Part shown: positions 25,803-36,100 of the stretch, in pieces
Numbering within the stretch: position 1 is the first letter of the stretch
Layout: every line of letters starts with the position of its first letter
NCBI RefSeq assembly: GCF_010725055.1
Contig: NZ_BJKB01000004.1
Span: forward strand, 233,087-297,086
From: Gelidibacter japonicus
GTDB taxonomy: Bacteria > Bacteroidota > Bacteroidia > Flavobacteriales > Flavobacteriaceae
Length of the DNA: 64,000 bases
Direction: 5' to 3'
The notes under the pieces: generated by a model
Databases searched by the model: none
Seen by the model: the letters and a program-made list of their open reading frames with translations, nothing else
What the model was told of the DNA's origin: nothing
Program-made: the position numbers and the translations under genes

Positions 25803-25941
25803 AATTAATGTATTAATGTATTAATGTATTGAAAAGGGCGTTATTCTATTGACCCAAGAAATTTTAAGCAATTCACAATAAGGATTATTCCGTTGTGAAA
25901 ACATTTAAGGATGCCCTCGCCTTTCTTCGGGGGTTTTTTTT
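25803..25941 (+). ncRNA. tracrRNA-like gene 2 (type II-C)
   Basis: A second anti-repeat, AAGCAATTCACAA (25866-25878), is followed by hairpin AAGGATTATTCC, GTTGTGAAAACATTTAAGG and a strong terminator: CCCTCG (25914-25919) pairs with CGGGGG (25928-25933), then eight T. A TAnnTTTG box (TATATTTG, 25789-25796) would place transcription start near 25803. The layout parallels gene 1 but the sequence beyond the anti-repeat differs, so the two are not a simple recent duplication. The anti-repeat matches the remnant repeat exactly over its core. Confidence 0.72.
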
Positions 25942-26171
25942 ATTCCTAAAACGTTTCACATATTCCAGGATTTTACGCACAACATGCTGATATTCATCTT
26001 GAAATTAGATGTTGAGAAAGATTTCTATTCATGGATAAGAAAACGATTTGATTTAGAACAGATTCTCTGTTCAATTGTTGGGGTGGTTATAGCGAAGCAT
26101 AGCAAAACATTAAACTTAAAGCATATCTAATTTACCTAACCAATTAATGGAATTACAGTAAATGTAAATAA

Positions 26172-26204
26172 ATTACCAAATATGTAATATTTGAATTAAA
26201 TTTG
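26172..26204 (+). promoter_or_regulatory. Candidate promoter and operator of the higBA pair
   Basis: A dyad ATTAC-N7-GTAAT (26172-26188) is followed by TAAATTTG (26197-26204), a TAnnTTTG box 26 bases upstream of the toxin ATG at 26231. Antitoxins of this type often repress their own operon at such dyads. Confidence 0.4.
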
Positions 26205-26230
26205 TAACTTTAAATTTCTTATTTTTTTAC

Positions 26231-26532
26231 ATGCATATCATTTCATTTCATTCAAGAAGTTAAGAGATTATTTTTCCAAGCAAACCAATGCTACAACAGC
26301 GTTGAGAGATTGGTATAAAATAACAAAGAAAGCTGAATGGAATAATTTTGCAGATATAAAACACACATTTAATTCGGCTGATGCTGTGGGGAATGATAGG
26401 TACATTTTTAATGTCAAAGGAAATCAATACAGGATTGTAGCCATAGTCTTATTTAAAATTAAGCGCGTATATATACGTTGGGTTGGCAGCCACAAGGATT
26501 ATGACAAAATAAAGCATATTGACAAACTATAA
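26231..26532 (+). pseudogene. higB: HigB-type toxin gene, frameshifted by a TTTCA duplication
   Basis: The ATG at 26231 begins MHIISF, the typical HigB start, but the frame hits TAA after 10 codons. The rest of the toxin (FKKLRDYFSKQTNATTALRD, then WYKITKKAEWNNFADIKHTF and NVKGNQYRIVAIVLFKIKRV, ending KDYDKI) lies in another frame through to 26532. The shift coincides with a tandem TTTCA-TTTCA at 26241-26250; removing one unit restores a continuous 98-aa HigB, the family's normal size. HigB is a ribosome-dependent mRNA endonuclease. As it stands only a shortened product from an internal TTG at 26302 could be made, lacking 28 residues. Confidence 0.75.
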
Positions 26533-26536
26533 AATT

Positions 26537-26896
26537 ATGAAATCAGTTACACTTAAAGAATATATTGCTGCTAATATCCGCTTGGAGTTACTTCTGAAAG
26601 AACTTGGCAATGAAACGCCTGAAGATGATCCTCCTATGATAGAACTTGTAGAAGTCAGTGATATTATTGAACACTATGAAGAAACCCATTTTCCTATAGG
26701 TCTGCCGACCTTAAAGGAAATGATTGAATTGCGCATGTTTGAAATGGGTCTAAAAAGAAAAGATCTTGCAACGCTTCTGAACACGAGTGCATCAAGAGTA
26801 AGTGAATACTTGAATGGTAGAAGGGAAATCACATTAAATGTTGCCAAAGCTTTACATCACAAGTTGAATATTGATAGTGACATTATTCTACAGTGA
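26537..26896 (+). CDS. higA: HigA-type antitoxin, XRE helix-turn-helix
   Basis: The 119-aa protein starts at the ATG at 26537, four bases after the toxin stop. The N-terminal part (SVTLKEYIAANIRLELLLKE) is the extension typical of HigA antitoxins paired with short HigB toxins. The C-terminal helix-turn-helix (MGLKRKDLATLLNTSASRVS, then EYLNGRREITLNVAKAL) binds DNA and usually represses the operon. It is intact although the toxin upstream is frameshifted. Confidence 0.88.
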   Translation: MKSVTLKEYIAANIRLELLLKELGNETPEDDPPMIELVEVSDIIEHYEETHFPIGLPTLKEMIELRMFEMGLKRKDLATLLNTSASRVSEYLNGRREITLNVAKALHHKLNIDSDIILQ

Positions 26897-27562
26897 TTGT
26901 CATGTGCTTAGCGAGACGAAATCAATATTTTATTACAATTTGTGCCATATTTCTGCAGAACTCACCATACCATTTATCTGCAAAGCATCCCGAACTGTGT
27001 TTTTTGCCTTTTTGCTTTTCCTTATCTTCATTTAATGAATTTGGCCCGGTCTGTAATTGATCTCAAAATCTGTGAGGATTTTTAAGTCAACAGCTTTGTT
27101 CATTTATTGGTAAATCTAAAAACACACCAACAAAAAACTTATCATAACGTCACTTGTAAAATTACAATCAATCTGATTTTCCATTTTATTCGTGTGTTCT
27201 GTAAAGAGCAATCTGTTTTTACCATATGTGTCACTATAGACCTCGTTTTTTAGGGTTCATTGTAACGTAAAAGGTAATGGCGAAAGGGACCTACAACTCA
27301 TGAAATTGGAATGAAAATCGAATCGGTTTAATAAAGTACTTGAATGATTATGAATACCTATTTTTAATATAAATTCAAATTTCAAAAAGATAACTATTGA
27401 ATTTATAGTACAAGCCTATAGTTTGACATATTTCAATCTTACGAACATCTCGTTGACATCATCCAAGACGGAATTGTAAAATTATTTGAGATAGAATATC
27501 AGCAATCCTTAATAATGACAAGCAATCATAATCCTATGATATATTGACCTATTGTGCTTCAA
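26897..27562. other. 666-base gap with a possible gene fragment
   Basis: On the minus strand at about 26910-27065 there are overlapping short open stretches. One (26933-27031) would encode 32 residues with an ATG start (MKIRKSKKAKNTVRDALQ...); another in the next frame has no start and contains KHSSGCFADKWYGEFCRNM. Neither belongs to a family I know; this is probably decayed coding DNA. Nothing supportable lies in 27070-27562. Confidence 0.3.
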
Positions 27563-29125
27563 TCAATGTGTTTTTTGAGTGATTCTTATTAAGGAGAATT
27601 CAGCAGGTCTGATTGGAGCGATACCTATTTCAACGATCATTTTCCCTGAGTTCAGATCTTGTTCCGTCATGGTTTCTCCCAAGCCCACCTTTACATAGTA
27701 GGCTTCTTCTGGTTTCGTGCCATTTAAGGCACCCGATCGCCAAAGACCGTTGAGGTAATTTGTGGTCATAGCTTTTACCTTGTGCCACGTATTGAAATCA
27801 TTTGGAGCGTTTTCAAAATGCTTCAAGGCCTTCTTTACTGAGGTTTCAATGGTCATACCCAGTCGCGTTACCGGAACATATCGCCATTCATTATCATTGC
27901 CTGCCAATGTACGGGCACCCCATACCATGACCCCTTTCCCCTTGAAGCTTCGAATCGCATTAATGGATTTGCCTGAGTTGTCAACATTAAGATGGGTCTG
28001 TGCATTATTGTCAATTTCCAATGTTGGTGATGTAACCTTATTTAAGGATACATTAGCTGGTGCTTTCCAAACACCATTAGTGGCATCTGTCTTGGCGTAC
28101 ACACCTGCAATGGCGGCACTGGGTGGTAATTCAAGATGCTTAGCATTTATCATCTGTTTTATGTCATGGTATTGTGCTCTATAGTTTCCATCCTCAGCGT
28201 GATATAGGGAGGTCTCAATTTTATTTGGATCGCTTTTAATTGCCGCTTCAGGATGCCTCAATACCCATGATTTATTATTAGGCATCAGCTTTACTTTAAT
28301 CTTGTCTTCAGAATACTGGTAATGAAGTGTCGTTTGTAAGGACGGAAAGTAGGCAGCGCCATATTTAAGGTTTTCGGTTCCCATCGAGAATCGGAATTTT
28401 TCGACTGATTCAGTTATATTACCATTGGATTCCTTGACATCACAGATCAAGAAACGATCTTTTCTTAGGGCACATTGGGCGAGAGCTGCCTTATACACTT
28501 CTGCCGGATCATCTGTATTATCAGGGCTGGCAATATCTGGAAAAAGAATTAGTGTGGGTAAGTCTTCATTTTTAAGCAGTGCAAGGCCATTCAACAGGTC
28601 TTTATTTCTTATTGAATTATCATAACGACCAACCGAAGTAATAACACAATCGCCGCCGCCATTGGCAAAAAACAGTTCAAGCATATAGTACATCCTGTAT
28701 TTTGGAGTGCTCAAAATGTTTGGGGAAGTGATGCTTCCGTCACTGTGTATTTGAAACTCTCGTATATCTTCACTGGAAGGTCCACCAAATTTAGTTTTAT
28801 ATTCCTGCATAGAACCGATCCTTGTCGGGCTATTGGAACCTTTTTCGGTATATCCTATAAAGGCAGGAATAGCTGTGTTTACCTGAACAATTGAAGGGAT
28901 AGAATTGGGTGTTTCTTCGGCATATACGCCTGGTGTTTTGAGATTTCTCATATTGATGGCTTCTTTGCTGTCAGTACTATCTTTATACGTTTTGTTTAGA
29001 CTTTTTTGAGGAGCTCTGCGTTCATTTTTAGCTTTTTCTATAGTTGTCTTTTTTTTTACCTGTGAAAAGGTGGCGCAGGAGAAAACAAAAAGTAGAACAA
29101 GGCATAGGACATGTTTTTTGTTCAT
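27563..29125 (-). CDS. Contractile tail-sheath-like protein with N-terminal export signal
   Basis: The 520-aa protein has from residue 59 on a typical sheath-protein beginning: MRNLKTPGVYAEETPNSIPS, then AQ/VQVNTAIPAFIGYTEKG. The C-terminal sheath domain includes KGVMVWGARTLAGNDNEWRY, PVTRLGMTIETSVKKAL and VEIGIAPIRPAEFSLIRI, as in phage and extracellular contractile injection system sheaths. Unusually, the frame starts 58 residues earlier with a signal peptide (MNKKHVLCLVLLFVFSCATF, then SQ) and a charged linker. An internal start at 28951 would remove this. No tube, baseplate or ATPase gene is nearby. Exported to the periplasm or surface, it would not fit the normal cytoplasmic assembly of sheaths. 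Confidence 0.85.
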   Translation of the reverse strand: MNKKHVLCLVLLFVFSCATFSQVKKKTTIEKAKNERRAPQKSLNKTYKDSTDSKEAINMRNLKTPGVYAEETPNSIPSIVQVNTAIPAFIGYTEKGSNSPTRIGSMQEYKTKFGGPSSEDIREFQIHSDGSITSPNILSTPKYRMYYMLELFFANGGGDCVITSVGRYDNSIRNKDLLNGLALLKNEDLPTLILFPDIASPDNTDDPAEVYKAALAQCALRKDRFLICDVKESNGNITESVEKFRFSMGTENLKYGAAYFPSLQTTLHYQYSEDKIKVKLMPNNKSWVLRHPEAAIKSDPNKIETSLYHAEDGNYRAQYHDIKQMINAKHLELPPSAAIAGVYAKTDATNGVWKAPANVSLNKVTSPTLEIDNNAQTHLNVDNSGKSINAIRSFKGKGVMVWGARTLAGNDNEWRYVPVTRLGMTIETSVKKALKHFENAPNDFNTWHKVKAMTTNYLNGLWRSGALNGTKPEEAYYVKVGLGETMTEQDLNSGKMIVEIGIAPIRPAEFSLIRITQKTH

Positions 29126-30276
29126 AATATGTTAGTTTTTGTAGTTCTATTTGATGCAAAAGATGAAAATGGAATTGGAAATAAACACAACCAATGTCAC
29201 GCTCTGCTTCATAGTTGACATGAATCATGAAAACGAACAAGGTGGGAGTATTATGAACTTATAAAATCCATTGCAATCTCTTTATGCTTCTAAATTACTA
29301 AAAACTATGTTATTATGAGTGTTTAGTTTAGTGAATTGATTGACTAAGAAAGAAGGCTCATTACAAAATCATTTCTCCCCATCATGTACATTATATGGCA
29401 AAGAAATTCACACAACATAATCTTTACTGGTTAGCCATGGGCATTAAATAGGACAAAAGCCCCTTTAAGTTAAAATTCTAAAGAGGCGTCGCCAAACCAA
29501 TGAGTATTATGATTATTTGACAAGATTTTATCATGATCAATTAAATGTCTTAATCGACCAGCTCAAAGCGCATCCAAATAAAGGCTTTCCTATTATTATA
29601 ACGATTTCTCATTCGGCCACGAATAGGACTTTCTAAAATGGTCCTTCCAGAATAATCAACTTTTCTAAGCGGTAAGGAGGCATTGTCAAAATTGTCAAAT
29701 CTCAATGACTGTCTTAAACCATGTTATTATTTCTGAATTTGCATCTGTTGTAGCAGCATTACGAAAAAGAAGAATTTCTAAAATTGATGTTAGTGGAGTG
29801 TTTAGTAGAAAAAGGAGTAGTTAGATGGATTTATTTGGAGCTACAAATGAGGTAGGTTGCTATGACACCATTTTTATATTAGGTAAATTTTAAAGTTAAA
29901 CGTTTCCAATCGCGTTTAAAACAGTTTTTCTATACCAACAACAACCATAATATGATCAACCTTATTGTTAAATAGACCTCTTTTCAGTTCTTTCTTTGGA
30001 AAGTCTTTTTGTTCAAGGTTATAAAAATAACTCGGCCATTCTGAATTGGTTTTCTTCATCACCAGTCGGTTTTTTTTAATTTATTTGAAAGGGTTTTCTG
30101 AAGAATTCTCATTGTTGAGTATTAATATTCAGTGAGATAAGTTGAATAAAAAGAAATATATTTTTTATATTTAGTCCTCATTAGAGGCATTGGAAGTAAG
30201 AATACATACCGATTTTGGTCTCTTTGAACTTGGCTCTCATTTTTACTGTTAAGCTTAAATTGTTGAATAAACACCC
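29126..30276. other. 1.15-kb gap with gene remnants
   Basis: No intact gene can be supported. Two short open stretches look like gene ends. On the minus strand 29550-29723 (SLPLRKVDYSGRTILESPIR, then GRMRNRYNNRKAFIWM) ends at TAA. On the plus strand about 29715-29824 (NHVIISEFASVVAALRKRRI, then SKIDVSGVF) slightly resembles a PIN-domain fragment. The stretch may be a scar of past insertions and losses between the sheath-like gene and the LuxR regulator. Confidence 0.35.
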
Positions 30277-30924
30277 ATGGAGAGATATGCATTGCTGTCG
30301 AGAATTTCTCATCTATTGGATACCTTGGATACAAATAAAACTCTCATGGTATCTATCTTTCACTTGGAGTTAAATCAACTTATTTATTTCAATCCTTCTT
30401 TTGAAAACATGTTGGGCTATAAGATTGACTTATTGCAAAAACAGGGATGGGACTTTTGGTTTAAAAATATTTGTCCTGAAGCCCATCTCAAGGTTAGAGG
30501 AAAAATATCAGAGTTTCTAAGGATGCCTGACCATCAAAAGTCCCTGCTGCTCCAATACCAGTTCCTTAGTGGTACTGAGCGTTATATCAGTGTCAGACAT
30601 GAGATGGTCCTCCATAAAAACAACGGGACCGCCTTTTTGATCAATTATCTTTTTGATGTTTCTGAGAAAATGCTCATCGAAAAATGCCTCCAGGACAGTG
30701 ATGGCAATGAAGATATAGCACCAAATGGAACACATCTTATTTCGGAACGGGAACTGGAAGTTTTAAAACTGATTGCTGATGGTTATTCTTCTAAGCAAAT
30801 TGCCATCCGATTGTTTATCAGTAATCATACGGTGACCTCACACCGTAAGAATCTTATCGAGAAATTTAAGGTGAAAAATACCGCCCAACTTATTAAACGG
30901 GCCTCTTCAATAATGGATTTGTAA
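30277..30924 (+). CDS. PAS-like domain LuxR-type transcriptional regulator
   Basis: In this 215-aa protein residues about 20-130 form a PAS-like sensor (SIFHLELNQLIYFNPSFENM, then YRxxGT-type core and LINYLFDVSEKM). Residues 150-210 form a LuxR/FixJ helix-turn-helix: SERELEVLKLIADGYSSKQI followed by AIRLFISNHTVTSHRKNLIE. It lacks a receiver domain. Such proteins are common one-component regulators in Flavobacteria; the ligand is unknown. It lies 243 bases upstream of, and in the same direction as, the large-protein operon, and may control it. Confidence 0.85.
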   Translation: MERYALLSRISHLLDTLDTNKTLMVSIFHLELNQLIYFNPSFENMLGYKIDLLQKQGWDFWFKNICPEAHLKVRGKISEFLRMPDHQKSLLLQYQFLSGTERYISVRHEMVLHKNNGTAFLINYLFDVSEKMLIEKCLQDSDGNEDIAPNGTHLISERELEVLKLIADGYSSKQIAIRLFISNHTVTSHRKNLIEKFKVKNTAQLIKRASSIMDL

Positions 30925-31167
30925 ATCTATCGTTTTGCACATTTCTTTTTAAACTTTTTAAAATCCCTATTTTTAGGGATTGCATGGAGCCAATTAAATT
31001 TCTAATTTACCACAGCCAAAATTTTACGGAATCCCCTGACATTCTATTTGGCAATTTTTTATTTTTTCTCATTCCCACGATTATAGTTCCCCTTCCGCTT
31101 AATAATGTTGTTTGAAATTAATTCGATTGAATATGCAATCGGGTTAAGGAATTTAATAATCTTCATC

Positions 31168-33168
31168 ATGGGCTTTAAAAGTAAATTTGACTCTCCATTA
31201 AAGGAAATATATGATAACTATCTCGAAATTAAAGAGAAAGGAAGGGAAGGTGTTCGCAGAATCAATCCAGCCTTAAAAAACGGTTTGGTTATTTCTGTTC
31301 AAATTAGTTATCAAGGTGATATTTCGGTTTTGGTGGATAAGGGTTTTCAGCTTCAATGGGAGACTGGTGGAACATTAGCCCATGGATATGTGCACGTAAA
31401 GGATTTAGAAATACTTGCTTCTTCCGATCAAATATTGAGAATGGAATACGGTATGGATGACACTATAAATTTAGATACCAGTGTCAAAGAAATCTTGGCT
31501 CGCGGTATGCCGCCTATGCCACCACCATTTATATGGAGCGTTAATCAATCAAACGGCAATTTTACTGGATCGACTGGCGAAGGTGTGATTATAGGAGTAA
31601 TAGACTCGGGGATAGATTTTACACATCCAGTGTTCTTAAAAAGTACAGGCCCGGATACTTCTCGGATTTTACGAATTTGGGATCCGGGATTGATTGCAGT
31701 AGCTGGTGAAAATCCTCCCAATGTCAGTCGCCTTTTAAGTACTGACACCTATGGTGTTGAATATACCAATGCCCAGATCAATGATGTATTGCGAAACGTA
31801 TCTGGGGCCACCCCAATAAGGCACCGTGATTGTAATACCCACGGGACGCATGTTGCCGCAACTGCAGCGGGAGATGGGAGAGCGATCCCATTTTTCTCAT
31901 CCACAGCTTACGACTATGTAGGCGTCGCTCCAAAGGCAGATATCATTGCAGTAAAAATATTCAGTTTGGAACATGATCCCACAACACCTCCTCCTGCAAA
32001 TGCTGTGATTAATTTTCAGCAAAGGTTTAAAGATGCTGTAACCTATATAAAGAAAGTAGTAGAACTTGACTATGGAAATCGCCCCTTGGTGATTAACTAT
32101 AGCGGTGGAAATTCACTCGGTCCTCATGACGGTTTGACTATTGATGAACTTTGGTTGTCAGGACAATTTGGAACCGAGGCTGGTAAAATATGTGTGGTAG
32201 CGGCAGGAAATTCTGCTGGCGCAAGTAAAATGCAACACAGCGTCATCACAATGCCTGTAGGATCTATTGAAATTCCTTTTGAGTTATACGACACCAGGGT
32301 TAAGAAAACTGACTACAATAAATGCACAAATACCGATAATACGAGCACTTTATATCTCGATTTATGGTATAAAGATATTAATCCTGATACACTTACAGTA
32401 GAGTTAAAATTACCGGGTGGTACTTTTTCTGCGGCTTTGGCACTGAGTGGTGCCGACCAGTCGGGAACATTTGATGGAGGCAAATCTTACAGATTGTCCC
32501 ACAGCCCAGTATCTACTACACCTGTTCCATTGCCAACTATAACACGAAATAATATAAAACTAAAAATAGGTCCTGATGGTAATATGCATAAGACCGGCAC
32601 CTATACCCTAAAACTAACTACTACAAGAGCTACTGTTGTTCATGCCTGGTGTTCAAGGGCCTCATACCATGGTTTTAAACCTATTACACCTTTACCTGCA
32701 GGTGTTGCGGTAACGGATTTGAATACTGTGGGGAGTCCGGGATCTGCGAGCAATGTTATTACGGTAGCTGCCTACAATGATATTTCAGGAGATATCGCAT
32801 CATTTTCTTCAAATGGCCCACTTGTGGATTATTCCGGTGCTGGGCCCATAAGCGCAAAGCCTGATATAGCAGCACCCGGAGTTGCGATAAAAGCGGCAGA
32901 AAGCCAATTTGGTAGTGTTAATGGTCCTTGGTTAAAAAATATTTTTGGTTCGAGTTATAAAGAAATGCAGGGCACAAGTATGGCTGCTCCGCATGTTGCT
33001 GGATTGGTCGCTCTCTTACTTGAAAAGAATGGCACCTTGGATACACCTGCTGTATTGGCCTTATTACAAAATAACAAAAGACCTGTAGTACCGGCAAATC
33101 CAAATGGTTTTGGAGCTGGAAAGTTGAACGCAGAGGCGTCATTTAACCATGTCCCTCCAGTTATATAA
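31168..33168 (+). CDS. Subtilisin-like (S8) serine protease, first gene of the large-protein operon
   Basis: The start chosen is the ATG at 31168 (MGFKSKFDSPLKEIYDNYLE; 666 aa). The frame extends 21 codons further upstream, but that part is hydrophobic and untypical. No signal peptide is evident from the chosen start. The catalytic triad is intact: Asp146 in GVIDSGIDFTHP, His225 in THGTHVAATAAG and Ser604 in GTSMAAPHVAG, with the oxyanion Asn348 in AAGNSAG. A large insertion lies between about 360 and 520. The gene is six bases from the next one. In this setting it could mature or degrade one of the giant partner proteins, but that is inference. Confidence 0.93.
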   Translation: MGFKSKFDSPLKEIYDNYLEIKEKGREGVRRINPALKNGLVISVQISYQGDISVLVDKGFQLQWETGGTLAHGYVHVKDLEILASSDQILRMEYGMDDTINLDTSVKEILARGMPPMPPPFIWSVNQSNGNFTGSTGEGVIIGVIDSGIDFTHPVFLKSTGPDTSRILRIWDPGLIAVAGENPPNVSRLLSTDTYGVEYTNAQINDVLRNVSGATPIRHRDCNTHGTHVAATAAGDGRAIPFFSSTAYDYVGVAPKADIIAVKIFSLEHDPTTPPPANAVINFQQRFKDAVTYIKKVVELDYGNRPLVINYSGGNSLGPHDGLTIDELWLSGQFGTEAGKICVVAAGNSAGASKMQHSVITMPVGSIEIPFELYDTRVKKTDYNKCTNTDNTSTLYLDLWYKDINPDTLTVELKLPGGTFSAALALSGADQSGTFDGGKSYRLSHSPVSTTPVPLPTITRNNIKLKIGPDGNMHKTGTYTLKLTTTRATVVHAWCSRASYHGFKPITPLPAGVAVTDLNTVGSPGSASNVITVAAYNDISGDIASFSSNGPLVDYSGAGPISAKPDIAAPGVAIKAAESQFGSVNGPWLKNIFGSSYKEMQGTSMAAPHVAGLVALLLEKNGTLDTPAVLALLQNNKRPVVPANPNGFGAGKLNAEASFNHVPPVI

Positions 33169-33174
33169 AAATGT

Positions 33175-36100
33175 ATGAGTGAAGTAAGTATTATACAGTG
33201 GGCTGTCAGCTTTGCCAAAATAATTGGCGAGGGATCTTCAATTTTCGAGGATTTTTCAGTCGATCAACTTGGGCTCCAGTTGCCAGATGTGATTGTCACA
33301 AATCCCGCAGTGCAAACATCGGTCACCAATGTGAAAATCTCATCTGAAGATCTCCAAACGGCAACTACTTCTTTGGAAACTGCGGTTTTAACTGGGAACG
33401 AAGCCGATTTGATTCTTGCTTTTCTTGCCTATGGAACCGCTCTCGGACGCTTTTTCTCTGATCTAAAGGGGCTGTCAGATTCATTAAATAACGCCATTAC
33501 AGCCGGAACAATCGCAAATCCTACTGAAAGAACAATAGCTAAAGAACTGGCGGAGGCGCTTCTTAAAAAACTAACAGACTATTTCATTATTTCTGGAATT
33601 GAAAACACTCTTCCAACCTTGATGTTGGTGCTTAAAGTTTTTGGTCTTGCGGAATGGAAATCCATCCAAGAAGATTCCGCCAATTCGTTGAGCCGAACAT
33701 TTGTTAAAAAGGAACTTCATTTGGAGCGGTTGAAAGATTTTTTCAAAGATCCACAGAAACATTTTGAAGATGCTATCGGCTGGGGCAGTAACGGTTTTGA
33801 TCCAAGCGATTTCTTTGAACTTTACAGACAGTTTTTGGATGAAGAGGATTATATATTAATTGGAGATGACAGTGGAGACCCTTTTTTACAAAAGGGGATT
33901 TTGAAAATAAGTAGAGATTCTTCTCAAAATCCTCCTGGACTAAAAATCGAACTGATCGTTGACCTAAACAACGAACAAGATTTAAGAACGGACTTGGGTG
34001 GCGATTGGGGAATTGGCCTTGCAACAGATATCAAAATTAGTGGAGCTGCTGGACTAACCGTTGCGCCGCCATTTAATATCTCTTTGGAGCCTGTTTCTGG
34101 AGAGATTTCAGGCGAGTTTAGAGCCTTCTTGGATAGAAATCCAGATGCTAGACCTTTTGATATTATTGGTGGCAATGGTTTGATAACACTCGCTGCCAAT
34201 AACGTTTCAGCAGGCGTTGGTTTGTTTGCAGATTGGAATCCCGTAACCAGCACTGCTACGGCAAATCCGCTATTATTTACAGAAATTGAAGGCGGGGTCA
34301 TTAAAATTGGTACACAAGGATCTGATTCTTTTATTGCCGATATCCTATCAAGTGTGAGCCTCGAAGGTAATTTTGATTTGGGATTGGAATGGTCTGCATT
34401 AGAAGGACTTAAAATAAAAGCGAGCGGAGGTATAGAAATTATGCTTCCAATGCATGTTGATCTGGGCGTTTTGGAGTTTATCAACCTATTTATTGGACTA
34501 ACCATAGATGATGATAGTTCCTTTAAATTAGAGACCTCTACAGGAATTCAATCGAATTTGGGGGTTCTATCTGCCACAGTGGAAAGAATGGGTGCAGAAA
34601 CCAAATTCACCTTTTCTGATGATGCTGAATATGGCTTATTTGATGTTTCTGTTGGCTTCAAACCTCCTAGCGGCGTAGGCCTTTCCATAGATGCCGGCGT
34701 CGTAAAAGGTGGCGGGTATTTGTTTTTCGATTTTGATAAAGGCGAATATGCGGGCGCTCTCGAATTGACCTTTAGTGAAATTGTCTCACTTAAAGCCATA
34801 GGGCTTATCACTACAAAAATGCCTGATGGTTCTGATGGATTTTCAATGATCATCATCATTACTGCAGAGTTTGGTACCGGTATCCAATTAGGCTTCGGCT
34901 TTACTTTATTGGGTGTTGGTGGCTTGTTGGGATTAAACCGAACCATGCGCTTGGATGCCTTGGCAGAAGGTGTTCGTACCGGCGCTACCGAAAGTATTAT
35001 GTTTCCCACCAATGTTGTGGAAAATGCACCAAAAATCATCAGTGATCTTCGCAATTTCTTTCCGGTTGAAGAAGGTAAATTCCTCATTGGACCCATGGCG
35101 AAATTGGGCTGGGGAACGCCAACACTCATCAGTATTTCCTTAGGAATTATTATCGAGATTCCTGGCAATATTGCCATTTTGGGAATTCTGAAAATAGCAT
35201 TGCCTACCGAAGAGGCTGCTCTGATCGTGCTACAGGTCAACTTTATAGGGGCGATAGAATTTGATAAGGATCGACTCTGGTTTTTTGCCAGCATGTACGA
35301 CTCAAGAGTCCTGTTTATTACACTCGAAGGAGAGATGGGACTATTGGTAGGTTGGGGCAGCGATTCTAATTTTGTATCGGCTGTTGGAGGCTTCCACCCC
35401 GCTTTCAATCCGCCACCTTTGCCATTCCCAAATCCCGTACGCATCTCTCTAAATATCCTGAACGAATCTTGGGGAAGAATACGGGTAATGGCCTACTTTG
35501 CAGTGACTTCAAACACGGCGCAGTTTGGTGCACGCGCAGAACTGTATTTCGGTTTTAGTGCATTGAATGTTGAAGGCCATATTGGTTTTGATGCCCTGTT
35601 CCAATTCTCACCATTCTATATGATCATTTCACTTTCGGCATCCCTGTCGGTGAAAGTTTTTGGAATTGGTCTGTTCAGTGTAAAAGTAAAAATGTCCTTG
35701 GAAGGGCCATCGCCATGGCATGCTAACGGTACTGGCTCCATTTCATTGTTATTCTTTGATATTGATGTCGATTTCGACTTTACTTGGGGCGAAGAAAAAG
35801 ATACCGAATTGCCTCCAATTTCAGTAATGCCAATATTGGTTGCTGAATATGAGAAACAAGAAAACTGGAAAGCATTGGTTCCTGCAAACAACACTCTCTT
35901 TGTCACTTTAAGGGAAATCGATGATGTGGCAGAACTGGTCTTACATCCGGTAGGTTCTTTAGAAGTGACGCAAAGAGCCGTCCCATTAGAACTTAAATTG
36001 GATAAAGTAGGCACTCAAAAACCAGATGATGCCAATCATTTTACGTTGACAACAGCAGATAATGAACTTGCCAAGATCAAAGACATTGATGAGAAATTTG

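Noticed and set aside
33924..35444. Long minus-strand frames (193 and 298 codons) opposite the DUF6603-like gene
   Set aside because: They are antisense shadows caused by codon bias of the real gene; residue content is low-complexity with S, P and N.
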